Part shown: positions 25,092 through 34,618 of the stretch, piece by piece
How positions within the stretch are numbered: position 1 is the stretch's first letter
How the letters are laid out: each line of letters opens with the position of its first letter
From: CAZFLM01 sp964519955
Lineage (GTDB): Bacteria > Armatimonadota > Chthonomonadetes > Chthonomonadales > CAJBBX01
Length of the DNA stretch: 64,000 nt
Direction: 5' to 3'
NCBI GenBank assembly: GCA_964519955.1
Contig: CAZFLM010000013.1
Coordinates: forward strand, 56,653-120,652
Program-made: the position numbers and the translations under genes
The notes under the pieces: model-generated
The model's input: only the letters and a program-made list of their open reading frames with translations
Told to the model about the DNA's origin: nothing
Database searches by the model: none

Positions 25092-27083
25092 GTGCGTGCC
25101 GTGACGCCAGAGGCTGCGACTGTCACCAGATCGACCCCGCGCCGACCTTCGGCGCTGTCCCTCCGCGCCGTCTTCCTGGGCCTCATCCTCACCGCCGTCG
25201 TCGACCTGTGGCTCCACTGGGCCGAGCTGGTGCTGGGCGGACGCGGCCACACGGCCCTCGCGGGCACCAGCATCCCCGTCGGCGCGTTCAGCGTGCTGTT
25301 CGTCGTGGTGACCATCAACCTGCTCGTTACGCGGTTCGTCAAGCCCCTCGCCTTCACCCGCGGCGAGATCCTGGTCGTCTACGTGATGATGACCGTCTCG
25401 ACCGTCATCTCCAGCTCGGGCGGGCTGCACTTCCTCATCCCAACCATCACCGCGGCGTTCTACTACGCCGACACCAGCAACCTCTGGGCCACCAAGTTCC
25501 ACTCGGTCATCCCGGACTGGATCGCGCAGAAGGACAAGCACGCCCTCTACGGCTTCTACGTCGGCAACAGCAGCGTGCCCTGGGCCGCGTGGCGCATGCA
25601 GATGCTCGCCTGGGTCGTGTTCATGGTGCTTGTCGCGCTGGCGACGCTGTGCGTGGTCGCCATCCTGCGCCGGCAGTGGATCGACCGCGAGCGGCTCGCC
25701 TTCCCCACGGTCGCGGTGCCCGTCGAGATGATCCGCGACGGGGCCGGCTTCTTCTCGAACCGGGTGCTGTGGATCGGGTTCGCCCTCCCGTTCTGCATCA
25801 ACGTGATCAACACGATCCACCTGAACGTTCCGACCGTCCCCTATCTGCCAACGCGCTCCGACCAACTGCCCGACCTGCTGCAGTTCATGGACTCGCCTCC
25901 CTGGAACGCCATCGGGTCGACGCGACTGTCGCTCTATCCGTTCGTGATCGGCATCGCATATCTGCTGCCTGTCGACATGATCTTCAGTTGCTGGTTCTTC
26001 TATGCGTTCACCAAGGCGGAGGAGGTGTTCGGCTCCGCGAGCGGCATCACCGCGGGAGCGGCCGGCGGCGCGCAGAGCGTGTTCCCGTACATCGGGCACC
26101 AGGGCGCTGGGGCGTTCGCGGCCATCACCATCGCCGGGCTCTGGCTGTCGCGGGCGTACCTGGCCGAGGCGTGGCGGACGGGCTTCGGGCGTAAGGATCA
26201 GCGCGGCGGCGACTCGGACGAACCGATGTCCTACCGCGTCGCCTTCATCGGCCTGTTCCTGTGCCTGGGCGCGCTGGTCCTGTGGCTCTGGATGGCGGGG
26301 ATGCGCGCGTGGGTGGCCGTCGTCGCGCTGGGGATCTCGTTCCTCTACATGATCGCCGCGGCGCGCATCCGGGCGGAGACGGGCAACGCCTGGCTGTTCG
26401 GACCTGACGTCGACGCCTACAAGGTGATGACGACCACGTTCGGCACCTCGATCTACACGACGGCCGACCTGACCATCCTGGCTTACCTGCGGAGCGCGAT
26501 CGCGAGCTGGGACCTGCGCTGCCTGTCGATGCCGAACCAATCCGACGCCTACAAGATGGCCGACGCGCTGGACGTCAACAAGCGGCGGCTCACCCTCGCG
26601 CTCATCGTGGCGATCGTCCTAGGCATCGCGGTCTCCTTCGCCATCGCCCTGATGATCTGGTATGCGTTCGGCGCGGGCGCCAAGACCGACACGTGGCGCA
26701 CCTATATGGGCCGGCAGCCCTTCGATCAGCTCTCGGACGCGATGGGCACGCCGATCAAGGGCGACCTCAGCGGCACGTTCGCCATCGGCGCGGGCTTCGG
26801 CATCACGGCGCTCCTGCTGTTCATGCGGTCACACTTCATCTGGTGGCCGTTCCATCCGATCGGTTACGCCATCGCCAACACGAACACGATGAACCAGGTG
26901 TGGCTACCCTTCTTCATCGCGTGGCTCGCGAAGGTGCTCGTGCTACACTACGGCGGCGCGCGCCTCTACCGCCGGTCGCTGCCCTTCTTCTACGGGCTGA
27001 TCCTGGGCGACACGCTCTCGGGCGGCCTCACCACGGCTGTCGGGTGCTTCACCGGCGCCAACATCTACCCGACGAACTGGTAG
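25092..27083 (+). CDS. DUF6785/DUF6784-type polytopic membrane protein
   Basis: 663 aa with about 14 hydrophobic segments. The sequence resembles the large, uncharacterised OPT-like integral membrane family found in Armatimonadota and Planctomycetota: EILVVYVMMTVSTVISSSGGLHFLIP, ERLAFPTVAVPVEMI, RIRAETGNAWLFGPDVD, and the terminal GLILGDTLSGG. A transport role is likely but the substrate is unknown. A GTG start is assumed; there is no strong ribosome site, so other nearby GTGs are possible. It stands alone. Confidence 0.75.
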   Translation: MRAVTPEAATVTRSTPRRPSALSLRAVFLGLILTAVVDLWLHWAELVLGGRGHTALAGTSIPVGAFSVLFVVVTINLLVTRFVKPLAFTRGEILVVYVMMTVSTVISSSGGLHFLIPTITAAFYYADTSNLWATKFHSVIPDWIAQKDKHALYGFYVGNSSVPWAAWRMQMLAWVVFMVLVALATLCVVAILRRQWIDRERLAFPTVAVPVEMIRDGAGFFSNRVLWIGFALPFCINVINTIHLNVPTVPYLPTRSDQLPDLLQFMDSPPWNAIGSTRLSLYPFVIGIAYLLPVDMIFSCWFFYAFTKAEEVFGSASGITAGAAGGAQSVFPYIGHQGAGAFAAITIAGLWLSRAYLAEAWRTGFGRKDQRGGDSDEPMSYRVAFIGLFLCLGALVLWLWMAGMRAWVAVVALGISFLYMIAAARIRAETGNAWLFGPDVDAYKVMTTTFGTSIYTTADLTILAYLRSAIASWDLRCLSMPNQSDAYKMADALDVNKRRLTLALIVAIVLGIAVSFAIALMIWYAFGAGAKTDTWRTYMGRQPFDQLSDAMGTPIKGDLSGTFAIGAGFGITALLLFMRSHFIWWPFHPIGYAIANTNTMNQVWLPFFIAWLAKVLVLHYGGARLYRRSLPFFYGLILGDTLSGGLTTAVGCFTGANIYPTNW

Positions 27084-27307
27084 CAGGCCCGCCTCCTGCG
27101 CTGCCCGATCGCGGGCGCGGGACTCGTCTTGCCAACCCGACAACCGACAATGGTATGGGGCACGCCGGCAGGCTCGACCGGTGGCGGCCCCCGTACGCCC
27201 ACACTCCAGCTCGATGCTGACGCTCACGCTGCCATCCTGCCACATCGCTAGTTCGCGCCCCGGCCACGCGTGCCCGGATTAGGCCGGCGGCGCCCAAGGT
27301 GACAAGC

Positions 27308-30300
27308 ATGCCTCCATGCGGTACCCCGGCACCCGAAGTACTGGGCCGGATTCTGCTTCTCCAGGGCGCCGTCCATGCCGAGCCCGACGACGAGCGCCTC
27401 GCGGAGATGATCACGACCGGCCTGCTGGACCTGCCCGGCGTCACCGGTGCGGCCCTGTGCCATGACGGCGCCGTGCTCGCTCAAGCAGGCGACGCGCCCA
27501 ACCCATCGCAGCGGTGCCTGCTGGTCGGCCGCGTGTGCAACGAAGCCTGCGAGGCATCGGTCGAGGGGGCCGTCCGCCTGCCCCTCCGGGGTTCCCGGCG
27601 CTCCTACGGCGCGCTGTTCCTGGCAGTCGGCGACCAGCGCGCGTTCGAGCCGTATCGGCAGTTCCTGGAGAACACCGCCCACCTGGTCGCCCTGGTCATG
27701 GAGAACCGCGAGCAGTCGGAGCAGTTGATGGCCATGAACCGGAACCTCGAGCGGCAGGTTGCGGCCAGAACGGAGAGCCTGGAGAGGGAGCTGTGCGAAC
27801 GGCAGCGGCTGGAGCGAGCGCTCCGACACAGCGAGCAGCGGTCTCGCGACGTCATCGAGTCGCTGAACGAGGGCGTGGTCCTGCTCAACCGTGAGTGGTG
27901 TGTCGAGACCGCGAACGCGGAGGCGGCGAGCATCCTGGGCATCACGGCGGAGGCACTGATCGCCGATCTGTCGGTGCTGGCCGACTGGGTTGCGTACCGG
28001 GAGGATGGCACAGCCTACCTGCCGGCCGAACTCCCGTGGGCGGTGACGCTCAGCACGGGCGTCGGGATGCGGGACCAGGTCATGCACGTCCACGCGCCCG
28101 GCGGCCGGACGACGTGGGTCAGTGTCAGCACCAACCCGCTCTTCGCCCCAGATGACCTCACGCCCGAAGCCGTTGTCGTCTCGTTCGCGGATGTCACGAA
28201 GCGCAAGCAGGCGGAAGATGCGCTCATCGCCAGCGAGAGATTCCTGCGCCAGACGCAAGAGATCGCGCGGATCGGCGGCTGGAAGGTCAACCCACACACG
28301 GACTACCTCGAGTGGACCGAAGGGGTGTACCAGATCATCGGGGTGCCGCCGGGCCGCCGGCTGGGGCTGGCGGAGGCCCTGGCCTTCTACCTGCCCAAGT
28401 ACATCCCCGTGCTGCGCGAGCGGCTGGTTCGCACCCTCGAGACCGGCGAGCCGTTCGTGGAGGAGTGCGAGGTGATGACCGTATCGGGCGAGCACCTGTG
28501 GGCGGAGGTCCGAGGTCTCGCCCACGTCGTGGAGGGCCGCAACGCCTTCGTGGTGGGCACGTTCCAGGACATCACCGCGCGCAAGCGGGCCGAGGCCGCC
28601 ATCACGGAGAGCGAGGCCAAGTACAGGGCACTGATCGAGAACACGCGCGACCTGATCTACAGGATGTCCTCTGACGGGCTGCTGACCTTCGCCTCCCCAA
28701 GCTGGACCGTGCTCCTGGGCCACGACATCGAGGGCGTCGTTGGCTCCCACGTCCACGACTACGTGCACCCCGACGACATGCCAACGTGGCGCCGGTACCT
28801 ACGCGACGTCCTGACGCGGAAGCAGGAGCTGCCCGGCATCGAGTACCGGGCCCGCCACGCGGATGGGTCGTGGCGATGGCACACTTCCACGTGCACGCCG
28901 CTCTCCGACGAGGCAGGCCGGATCACGGAGTTCGTCGGGGTGGCGCACGACATCACCGAGCGCAAGCACGCCGAACTCGCGCTCGCCGAGAGCGAGCGGC
29001 AGTACCGGTTGCTGATCGAGAACACGCACGAGATCATCTACCGCCTGTCGCCGGACTACGTGTTCACCTTCGTGTCGCCGAGTTGGGCCGACCTACTGGG
29101 GCATCGAGCCGAGAGCGTGGTTGGTGTGCGCGTGCGCGAGTTGCTGCATCCGGATGACCTGGACCCCTGCCGCGAGAAGATCGTGCGTGTGATCGAGGCG
29201 GGGGAGCGGTTCGACAATATCGAGTACCGGGTCCGCCACGCGGACGGCACCTGGCGCTGGCACACGTCCAACATCGTGCCGCTCCGCAGCGGCTCAGGCA
29301 AGGTGACCGGGTTCGTCGGCATCGCGCGCGACATCACGCAGCGGCGTCAGGCGGACGAGGAGCGGCAGAAGCTGGAGCACCAGATCCAGCAGACACAGAA
29401 GCTGGAGAGCCTGGGGGTGCTCGCGGGCGGCATCGCGCACGACTTCAACAACATCCTGATGGCGGTCCTGGGCCATGCGGACCTGGCTCTCGACGCGCTC
29501 CCGCCTCTGTCGCCCGCCATCGGCAACATCGAGCAGATCTCCACCGCCGCGCGCCGCGCGGCCGGCCTGTGCCACCAGATGCTCGCCTATGCGGGCAAGG
29601 CCACGTACAAGCTGGAGCAAGTCGACCTGTCCATCCTCGTCGGCGAGATGGCACACCTGCTCCGCACATCGGTCTCCAAGAAGGCCGTGCTCAACCTGCA
29701 CCTCGATGAAGGCCTGCCGCGCGTGAAGGCAGACGCCAGTCAGATGCGCCAGGTCGCCATGAACCTGCTCTTGAACGCGGCCGAGGCGATCGGCGACGGC
29801 CACGGCCGGATCACCGTCTCGGTCGGACTGCAGCAGTGCTCCGAGGACACCCTACGCGGGATGCCTCTGCGCGAGGAGCTGCCGCCGGGGCACTATGTGT
29901 ACCTCGAGGTCGTCGACAGCGGGTGTGGAATGGACGCAGCGACCCTCGACCGCATCTTCGAGCCCTTCTACTCGACGAAGTTCCGTGGGCGAGGGCTCGG
30001 CCTGGCCGCGGTCCTGGGCATCGTCCGGGCGCACGGCGGCGGATTGGCCGTGGAGAGCGAGCCGGGGAAGGGATCGACGTTCACAGTGCTGCTGCCTGCG
30101 CTGAACGCTGAGGGGGCGGCAGCCCGCGGCGAGGCGCCTCCGGCCGAACCCGACACGCAGCGCACCGGCACGGTTCTTCTCGCCGACGACGAGGACACGG
30201 TCCGCTCCGTCACGGCGGCGATGCTGGAGCGCATCGGGTTCCGCGTCCTAACCGCATCGGACGGACGCGAGGCAGTCGAGGCCTACCGAGAGAAGCGTGA

Positions 30301-30556
30301 CGAGATCGTGTTCGTCGTGCTCGACCTGACGATGCCGAACATGGACGGCGCCGAGGCATTCGCTGCGATTCGGGCGATGGACCCCGACGTCAAGGTGGCG
30401 CTGGCGAGCGGGTACAGCGGCGAGGACATCACCTCCCGCTACCCGATGGAGGGCCTGGCGGCCGTTATCCAGAAGCCCTATACCCTCCGGGCGCTCCGCG
30501 AGGTGGTCGCCAAGCTCGTCACCGAGGGCCAGCCCCGCGACGCGTCGCCGTCCTAG
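27308..30556 (+). CDS. Multi-PAS hybrid histidine kinase with C-terminal receiver
   Basis: 1082 aa, no membrane helices. Order: GAF-like N-terminus (1-135), coiled coil (136-180), four PAS domains (about 181-300, 310-427, 438-557, 568-682), HisKA with AHDFNN and phospho-His711, HATPase_c (N box LLLNAAEAI, G1 DSGCGM, F box FEPFYSTK, G2 GRGLGLAAVLGI), then a receiver with phospho-Asp1006 (VLDLTMPNMDG). It is a cytoplasmic sensor of the AHDFNN class. ATG preferred over a GTG three codons upstream because AAGGTG lies 8 nt before it. No partner regulator is adjacent. Its stop is the left TAG of a palindromic element. Confidence 0.93.
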   Translation: MPPCGTPAPEVLGRILLLQGAVHAEPDDERLAEMITTGLLDLPGVTGAALCHDGAVLAQAGDAPNPSQRCLLVGRVCNEACEASVEGAVRLPLRGSRRSYGALFLAVGDQRAFEPYRQFLENTAHLVALVMENREQSEQLMAMNRNLERQVAARTESLERELCERQRLERALRHSEQRSRDVIESLNEGVVLLNREWCVETANAEAASILGITAEALIADLSVLADWVAYREDGTAYLPAELPWAVTLSTGVGMRDQVMHVHAPGGRTTWVSVSTNPLFAPDDLTPEAVVVSFADVTKRKQAEDALIASERFLRQTQEIARIGGWKVNPHTDYLEWTEGVYQIIGVPPGRRLGLAEALAFYLPKYIPVLRERLVRTLETGEPFVEECEVMTVSGEHLWAEVRGLAHVVEGRNAFVVGTFQDITARKRAEAAITESEAKYRALIENTRDLIYRMSSDGLLTFASPSWTVLLGHDIEGVVGSHVHDYVHPDDMPTWRRYLRDVLTRKQELPGIEYRARHADGSWRWHTSTCTPLSDEAGRITEFVGVAHDITERKHAELALAESERQYRLLIENTHEIIYRLSPDYVFTFVSPSWADLLGHRAESVVGVRVRELLHPDDLDPCREKIVRVIEAGERFDNIEYRVRHADGTWRWHTSNIVPLRSGSGKVTGFVGIARDITQRRQADEERQKLEHQIQQTQKLESLGVLAGGIAHDFNNILMAVLGHADLALDALPPLSPAIGNIEQISTAARRAAGLCHQMLAYAGKATYKLEQVDLSILVGEMAHLLRTSVSKKAVLNLHLDEGLPRVKADASQMRQVAMNLLLNAAEAIGDGHGRITVSVGLQQCSEDTLRGMPLREELPPGHYVYLEVVDSGCGMDAATLDRIFEPFYSTKFRGRGLGLAAVLGIVRAHGGGLAVESEPGKGSTFTVLLPALNAEGAAARGEAPPAEPDTQRTGTVLLADDEDTVRSVTAAMLERIGFRVLTASDGREAVEAYREKRDEIVFVVLDLTMPNMDGAEAFAAIRAMDPDVKVALASGYSGEDITSRYPMEGLAAVIQKPYTLRALREVVAKLVTEGQPRDASPS

Positions 30557-30632
30557 CCTGGATCATGCACGAGTGCAGTGGTGGGATGGGCCTCCGTGCC
30601 CGTCCGGTGCGACTCATGGATAGGTCAGGCTA
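30554..30632. mobile_element. 79-bp MITE-like palindromic element, copy B
   Basis: Same ends (TAGCCTG/CAGGCTA) and hairpin core as copy A. It lies exactly between two convergent genes: its first TAG is the stop of the histidine kinase and its last CTA is the stop of the leftward hydrolase. Removing it with one TA would restore a CTAA in which both genes still stop. Confidence 0.75.
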
Positions 30633-33308
30633 ACGTCCGCGCAGCGCGGCCTCCAGCTCCGACAGCCCGGCCGGGCAGACCGCGTAGTGCACGTGGCTGT
30701 CCAGCGCCGTGCCGGGCGCTACCGGGTTGCCGAACAGGTCGAGCACCTGCACCCCCGGAGCGGACGGCAGCTTGTAGGCGGCGTGGCTGGCGGCGGTCGT
30801 GATGGCCGCGACGGCGCCGCGCTGCCCCGAGAAGAGGCAGGCGTGGACGCCGTCGGACAGCGTGATGCGCTTCGCGAAGCCCAGGTCCTCCGTCAGCCAC
30901 GCCAGCGCGCTGTGCGCCGCCGAGGTGGGATGCGGGTAGCCGTCCGCCGCGACGAGCGATGTCCACTCCACCGACCCGCCGAACGTGCTGAACCCGTGCA
31001 TGGTGTACAGGAAGGCGTGCTTTTCGCCATTCGCGCGCCGGCTGATGACGTACCTGGCAAGCCGATCGGCGAGCCGCCAGTTGTCGTTCGTGTTCTCGTA
31101 GGGTAGCGTGCAGCGGTAGAACCCGTTCGACACGTCGCCCGATAGCGGCGCCCCCTCGCTCATCCACACCGGCTTCGGCACCCGCCCCACCTTCTCGATA
31201 ATCGGCCCCATCGCCGAGCGGTACCCCTTCTCCGCCGCATCGCCCGGCATGCCCAGGAGCGACGTCTCGTAGTGGTGGTACGAGATGGCGTCGCACGCCT
31301 CCAGGCCGCCGCCGTCCAACACATCCCTGGTCCACTTGGAGCCGGTATCCCCGACGAACGTGTTGAAGCCGACGATGGTCACGCCCGGGTCGGCCTCGTG
31401 CGCGGCCGCGTAGGCAACCTTCTGCAGGCGGGCGTAGTCGGCGGGCGCCGTCTCGCTCCGCACGAAGTGCGACAGGTAGTCGCTGCCTTGCTTCTCGTCG
31501 TACCTCCAGCTCCAGAACGACGCGCCCCACGGCTCGTTCCAGATCTCGTAGCTGTCGATCAGGCCCCGGTGGTGCGACACGATCGCGCGCACGGCGTTGG
31601 CCCAGTCCTCCATGCGCAGCGGCTCCAGGTAGCGCTCGAAGTAGCCGGTGCAGGGCTTGCCCCAGTTGCTGGCCCAGCCCGGGCTGGTGGAGAGAAGGCC
31701 CAGGATCTTCAGGTGGTGCTCGCGGTAGCGCCGCAGCTCCGTGTCGTGGAACTGCCACTTACCCTTCTCCGGCTCCAGGAACGACCAGCCGATGTACGCG
31801 GTGCCGGCATCGTGCAGGCGCACCCAGTTGCAGCCGAACGCCTTCGCCATCGTCAGGTGCCGGTTGGTGGAGAGCGTGTGCGTACCGAAGAACGAGTTCG
31901 GCGCGTCCTTCGCCCAGTAGCGCGGGCGGTGCAGGCGCTCGAAGACCACCTCGTTCTCCGCGCTCAGCTTCTTGCCCGCGGCGTCCTCCACCCATGCCTC
32001 CAGCCGGTACGGGCCCAGCGGGTGCCGGGCGACTGCGGCCGCGTGCAGCGTCCCACTCCGCACGAGGCCGGCCGTCAGCTTCACCGGCGGGAGCGCCTTC
32101 GCGTCGCCGTACATCGTCACAAGCCGCGCCTTGAGCACCGCGCCGGCCTTCCCGCCCACCACCGCGTAGCGAAACGCGAGCGGCTCGTCGTCGAACACGA
32201 CACGGGCGGACGAGGCGCTCGACGGCGCCTGCGCAAGCGAGACCTCGACGGGCTTCTGGGGCGCGAACGGCGAGGCGGCCGCTCCGTGCTCCACCTGCAG
32301 CCCGTCGAACCAGAGCATCCCCTTCCCCTCGATCCGCAGGTGGTGCGCGCGGGCGAGCAGGATGGGCTTGAACGGGAATGCCACCCGCTGCCACTCCGCG
32401 CCGCTGAGCTTGAGCGGGATCTCGCCGCAGTAGCCGCCCTCGCCCGAGCAGACGAGCAGCCGCCCCTGCCACTCGCCGCGCACGCTCAGGCTTGCCGTGT
32501 GGGTCTCGAAGCTCCAGGGCACAGCGAATGGGGCGCTGTACACCAGCACGCCCTCGGGCGCGTCGATCTTGAGCGCGGGCACGCCGCTCGGGCCGAGCAC
32601 GCGGGGGCCGGTGTCCACGCGCACCTGGTCGCCGTCCGAGTAGTCGCGGTCGATGGACCAGCCGCTCTGCAGGCCCAGCGGGAAGCGCGAGAGCTTCACC
32701 AGGTTGCCCTTGCCGGCGTCCGGATACTTCGCCTTGATCTCGTCGATCAGGTCCTGGTCCGAGAGCCGGACGAGCTTCAGCTTCTCGATGTCGAGGGTGC
32801 CGTTCCCGGAGAGGTAGATGAAGAGCCCGAGCGGCTCGGACTGGGCCGGCAGGCGGAAGTCGTAGGAGTAGGTGCGCCACGAGGCGTCCATCGCGGGGCC
32901 GGCGGTCCACGGCGAGGAGTAGGGCGGGCCCATGAACCGGATTGCCAGGCTCGCGCCGACGACGCTGCGGGCGGAGAGCGTCAGTCGGTAGTAGCCCTCG
33001 CCCTGGTCCAGGCCCGCGAGCGCGTGGACGAACTGCAGGCCGTCGCCCGAGGTCTGCCGCACGCGCGTGAAGCGCCGCCCGCCCTCGGCCATCTGCGAGT
33101 ACTCGGCGACGACCTTCTCCTTCCAGCCGGAGTTGTCGCCCCATCCCTCCGGCAGCGACCCGGTGATGCGGTTGCCCTTCGCCGCGTCGACATCCGACAC
33201 CTTGCTGCCGCCCGCGCCGAAGTCGGCGTCGACGAGCACCCGCGGGGCCGCGAGGGCGGCCGCAGGCAGCAGGGCGAGAGCGGCAGCAAGCCAAGAGCAT
33301 CGTCGCAT
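30630..33308 (-). CDS. Large exported clan GH-A glycoside hydrolase (GH39/GH5-like)
   Basis: 892 aa. Signal peptide 1-21; two carbohydrate-binding-like jelly rolls (about 22-180 and 210-345); a beta domain; then a TIM barrel (about 460-760) with the acid/base Glu592 in YEIWNEPW and the probable nucleophile Glu718 in VWMSEGAPL. The C-terminus is a small beta domain. It would cleave an extracellular polysaccharide; exact family and substrate are unclear. The start is supported by a GGGAGG box 6 nt upstream. The stop is in the palindromic element shared with the kinase gene. Confidence 0.85.
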   Translation of the reverse strand: MRRCSWLAAALALLPAAALAAPRVLVDADFGAGGSKVSDVDAAKGNRITGSLPEGWGDNSGWKEKVVAEYSQMAEGGRRFTRVRQTSGDGLQFVHALAGLDQGEGYYRLTLSARSVVGASLAIRFMGPPYSSPWTAGPAMDASWRTYSYDFRLPAQSEPLGLFIYLSGNGTLDIEKLKLVRLSDQDLIDEIKAKYPDAGKGNLVKLSRFPLGLQSGWSIDRDYSDGDQVRVDTGPRVLGPSGVPALKIDAPEGVLVYSAPFAVPWSFETHTASLSVRGEWQGRLLVCSGEGGYCGEIPLKLSGAEWQRVAFPFKPILLARAHHLRIEGKGMLWFDGLQVEHGAAASPFAPQKPVEVSLAQAPSSASSARVVFDDEPLAFRYAVVGGKAGAVLKARLVTMYGDAKALPPVKLTAGLVRSGTLHAAAVARHPLGPYRLEAWVEDAAGKKLSAENEVVFERLHRPRYWAKDAPNSFFGTHTLSTNRHLTMAKAFGCNWVRLHDAGTAYIGWSFLEPEKGKWQFHDTELRRYREHHLKILGLLSTSPGWASNWGKPCTGYFERYLEPLRMEDWANAVRAIVSHHRGLIDSYEIWNEPWGASFWSWRYDEKQGSDYLSHFVRSETAPADYARLQKVAYAAAHEADPGVTIVGFNTFVGDTGSKWTRDVLDGGGLEACDAISYHHYETSLLGMPGDAAEKGYRSAMGPIIEKVGRVPKPVWMSEGAPLSGDVSNGFYRCTLPYENTNDNWRLADRLARYVISRRANGEKHAFLYTMHGFSTFGGSVEWTSLVAADGYPHPTSAAHSALAWLTEDLGFAKRITLSDGVHACLFSGQRGAVAAITTAASHAAYKLPSAPGVQVLDLFGNPVAPGTALDSHVHYAVCPAGLSELEAALRGR

Positions 33309-33493
33309 CGTAAGCCTCCCGAGGTTCGTCCCTATCGGACAAGGAGAACGCGCCGGCGCCACCGAACGGCCCTGATGGGGCAAGCGTCGCCGCCCCCACG
33401 CTCGCCCGCGCACCGGCCATTCGATAGGCGGCTGATCAGCCTGGCCGGCGGCGGCACCTAGGGCTGGAGCATCGCGTCGTCTGGGGACAGGGA

Positions 33494-34597
33494 ATGATGG
33501 GACAGAACTCCATGGGCCCCCGTGCCTTCGTGCTTGCCGCCTCATGGTCGCTGGCTCTCGCCGCCGGCCTCGCCAGCGCGGCGTCGGCGTCGGATCGCGG
33601 CGCCCCTGCCCAGAGGCCAAGAGTGATCGTCTCGTCGGACTTCCCGCCGGTCGCCGTCATCCCGATCGGCGCGGGCCAGGGCGCGGCAGAGCAGCGGAGC
33701 GATCCCGACGACGTGCAGTCGATGGTCCGCTTCCTGCTCTATGTGAACGATTTCGACGTCGAGGGGCTGATCGCCTCGTCGGGCACCCTGGCCAATGTCG
33801 CCCGCAAGCGCAACATCCTGGACATACTCGACCTGTACGGCCAGGTGGAGCAGAACCTGAGGCGGCACGACCGGCGCTATCCCACCGCGGCCAGGCTTCG
33901 CGCGGTCACGTGGGAGGGACGCTCGGGCACCTACGGCAAGCCTGCCGCCGACATACTGGGCGATGGCATGGACAGCGAGGCGTCGGACGCCATTATCCGC
34001 ATCGTCGACCGGCCCGATCGCCGGCCGGTGTGGATCTGCGTGTGGGGAGGGCCACGGGAGGTGGCGCAGGCGATCTGGAAGGTCCGCGCCACACGCAGCC
34101 CCGCCGGGCTCGAGCGCTTCCTGGGCAAGCTGCGCCTCTACATCATCGCGAAGCAGGATGGCACAGCGCAGTGGCTGCTCGACACGTGCCCGAGCCTGTT
34201 CGTCATCCTCTCCGAGCGCAACTACATGGGCATGTTCTGCGACGCCCCCGACGCCGATCCGCGCCTGGCTGACCTGGCCTGGATCGACGCGCACATCCGC
34301 ACGGGCCGCGGGCCGCTCGGAGCCGCCTACCCGCGGAGCGGCGACGATCCGAGCAAGCCGGGGCAGAAGGAGGGGGACACGCCCTCGTTCCTGCACCTCG
34401 TGAGCGCGGTGCGCGGCCTCAACGACCCGGACAAACCGGGAGAAGGCGGCTGGGGCGGTAAGTTCGTCCGCCCGGATGCCTCACGCAACCACTGGTTCGA
34501 CGACCCGGCCGGCGGCCGCACGGTATCCATGTGGCGCGCCGACGCGCAGCGTGACTTCGCCCGCCGCGCGGACTGGATGGCGCCCCCAACGCGGTAG
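33494..34597 (+). CDS. Exported DUF1593 (nucleoside-hydrolase-like, Sde182 type) protein
   Basis: 367 aa. Signal peptide 1-32. The nucleoside-hydrolase-like start PRVIVSSDF and RSDPDDVQSMVRFLLYVNDFDVEGLIASSG match DUF1593, found in plant-polysaccharide degraders such as Saccharophagus. The C-terminal domain usual in Sde182 is missing, so this is the short form. Enzymatic activity is not established. It is first of two genes, 21 bp before the next. Confidence 0.85.
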   Translation: MMGQNSMGPRAFVLAASWSLALAAGLASAASASDRGAPAQRPRVIVSSDFPPVAVIPIGAGQGAAEQRSDPDDVQSMVRFLLYVNDFDVEGLIASSGTLANVARKRNILDILDLYGQVEQNLRRHDRRYPTAARLRAVTWEGRSGTYGKPAADILGDGMDSEASDAIIRIVDRPDRRPVWICVWGGPREVAQAIWKVRATRSPAGLERFLGKLRLYIIAKQDGTAQWLLDTCPSLFVILSERNYMGMFCDAPDADPRLADLAWIDAHIRTGRGPLGAAYPRSGDDPSKPGQKEGDTPSFLHLVSAVRGLNDPDKPGEGGWGGKFVRPDASRNHWFDDPAGGRTVSMWRADAQRDFARRADWMAPPTR

Positions 34598-34618
34598 ACA
34601 GCCCTGGAGACAGCCAGA

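Noticed and set aside
27084..27307. tRNA or regulatory RNA before the hybrid kinase
   Set aside because: No cloverleaf or T-loop; a TTGCCA...TATGGG pair has a 19-bp spacer and was judged too weak.
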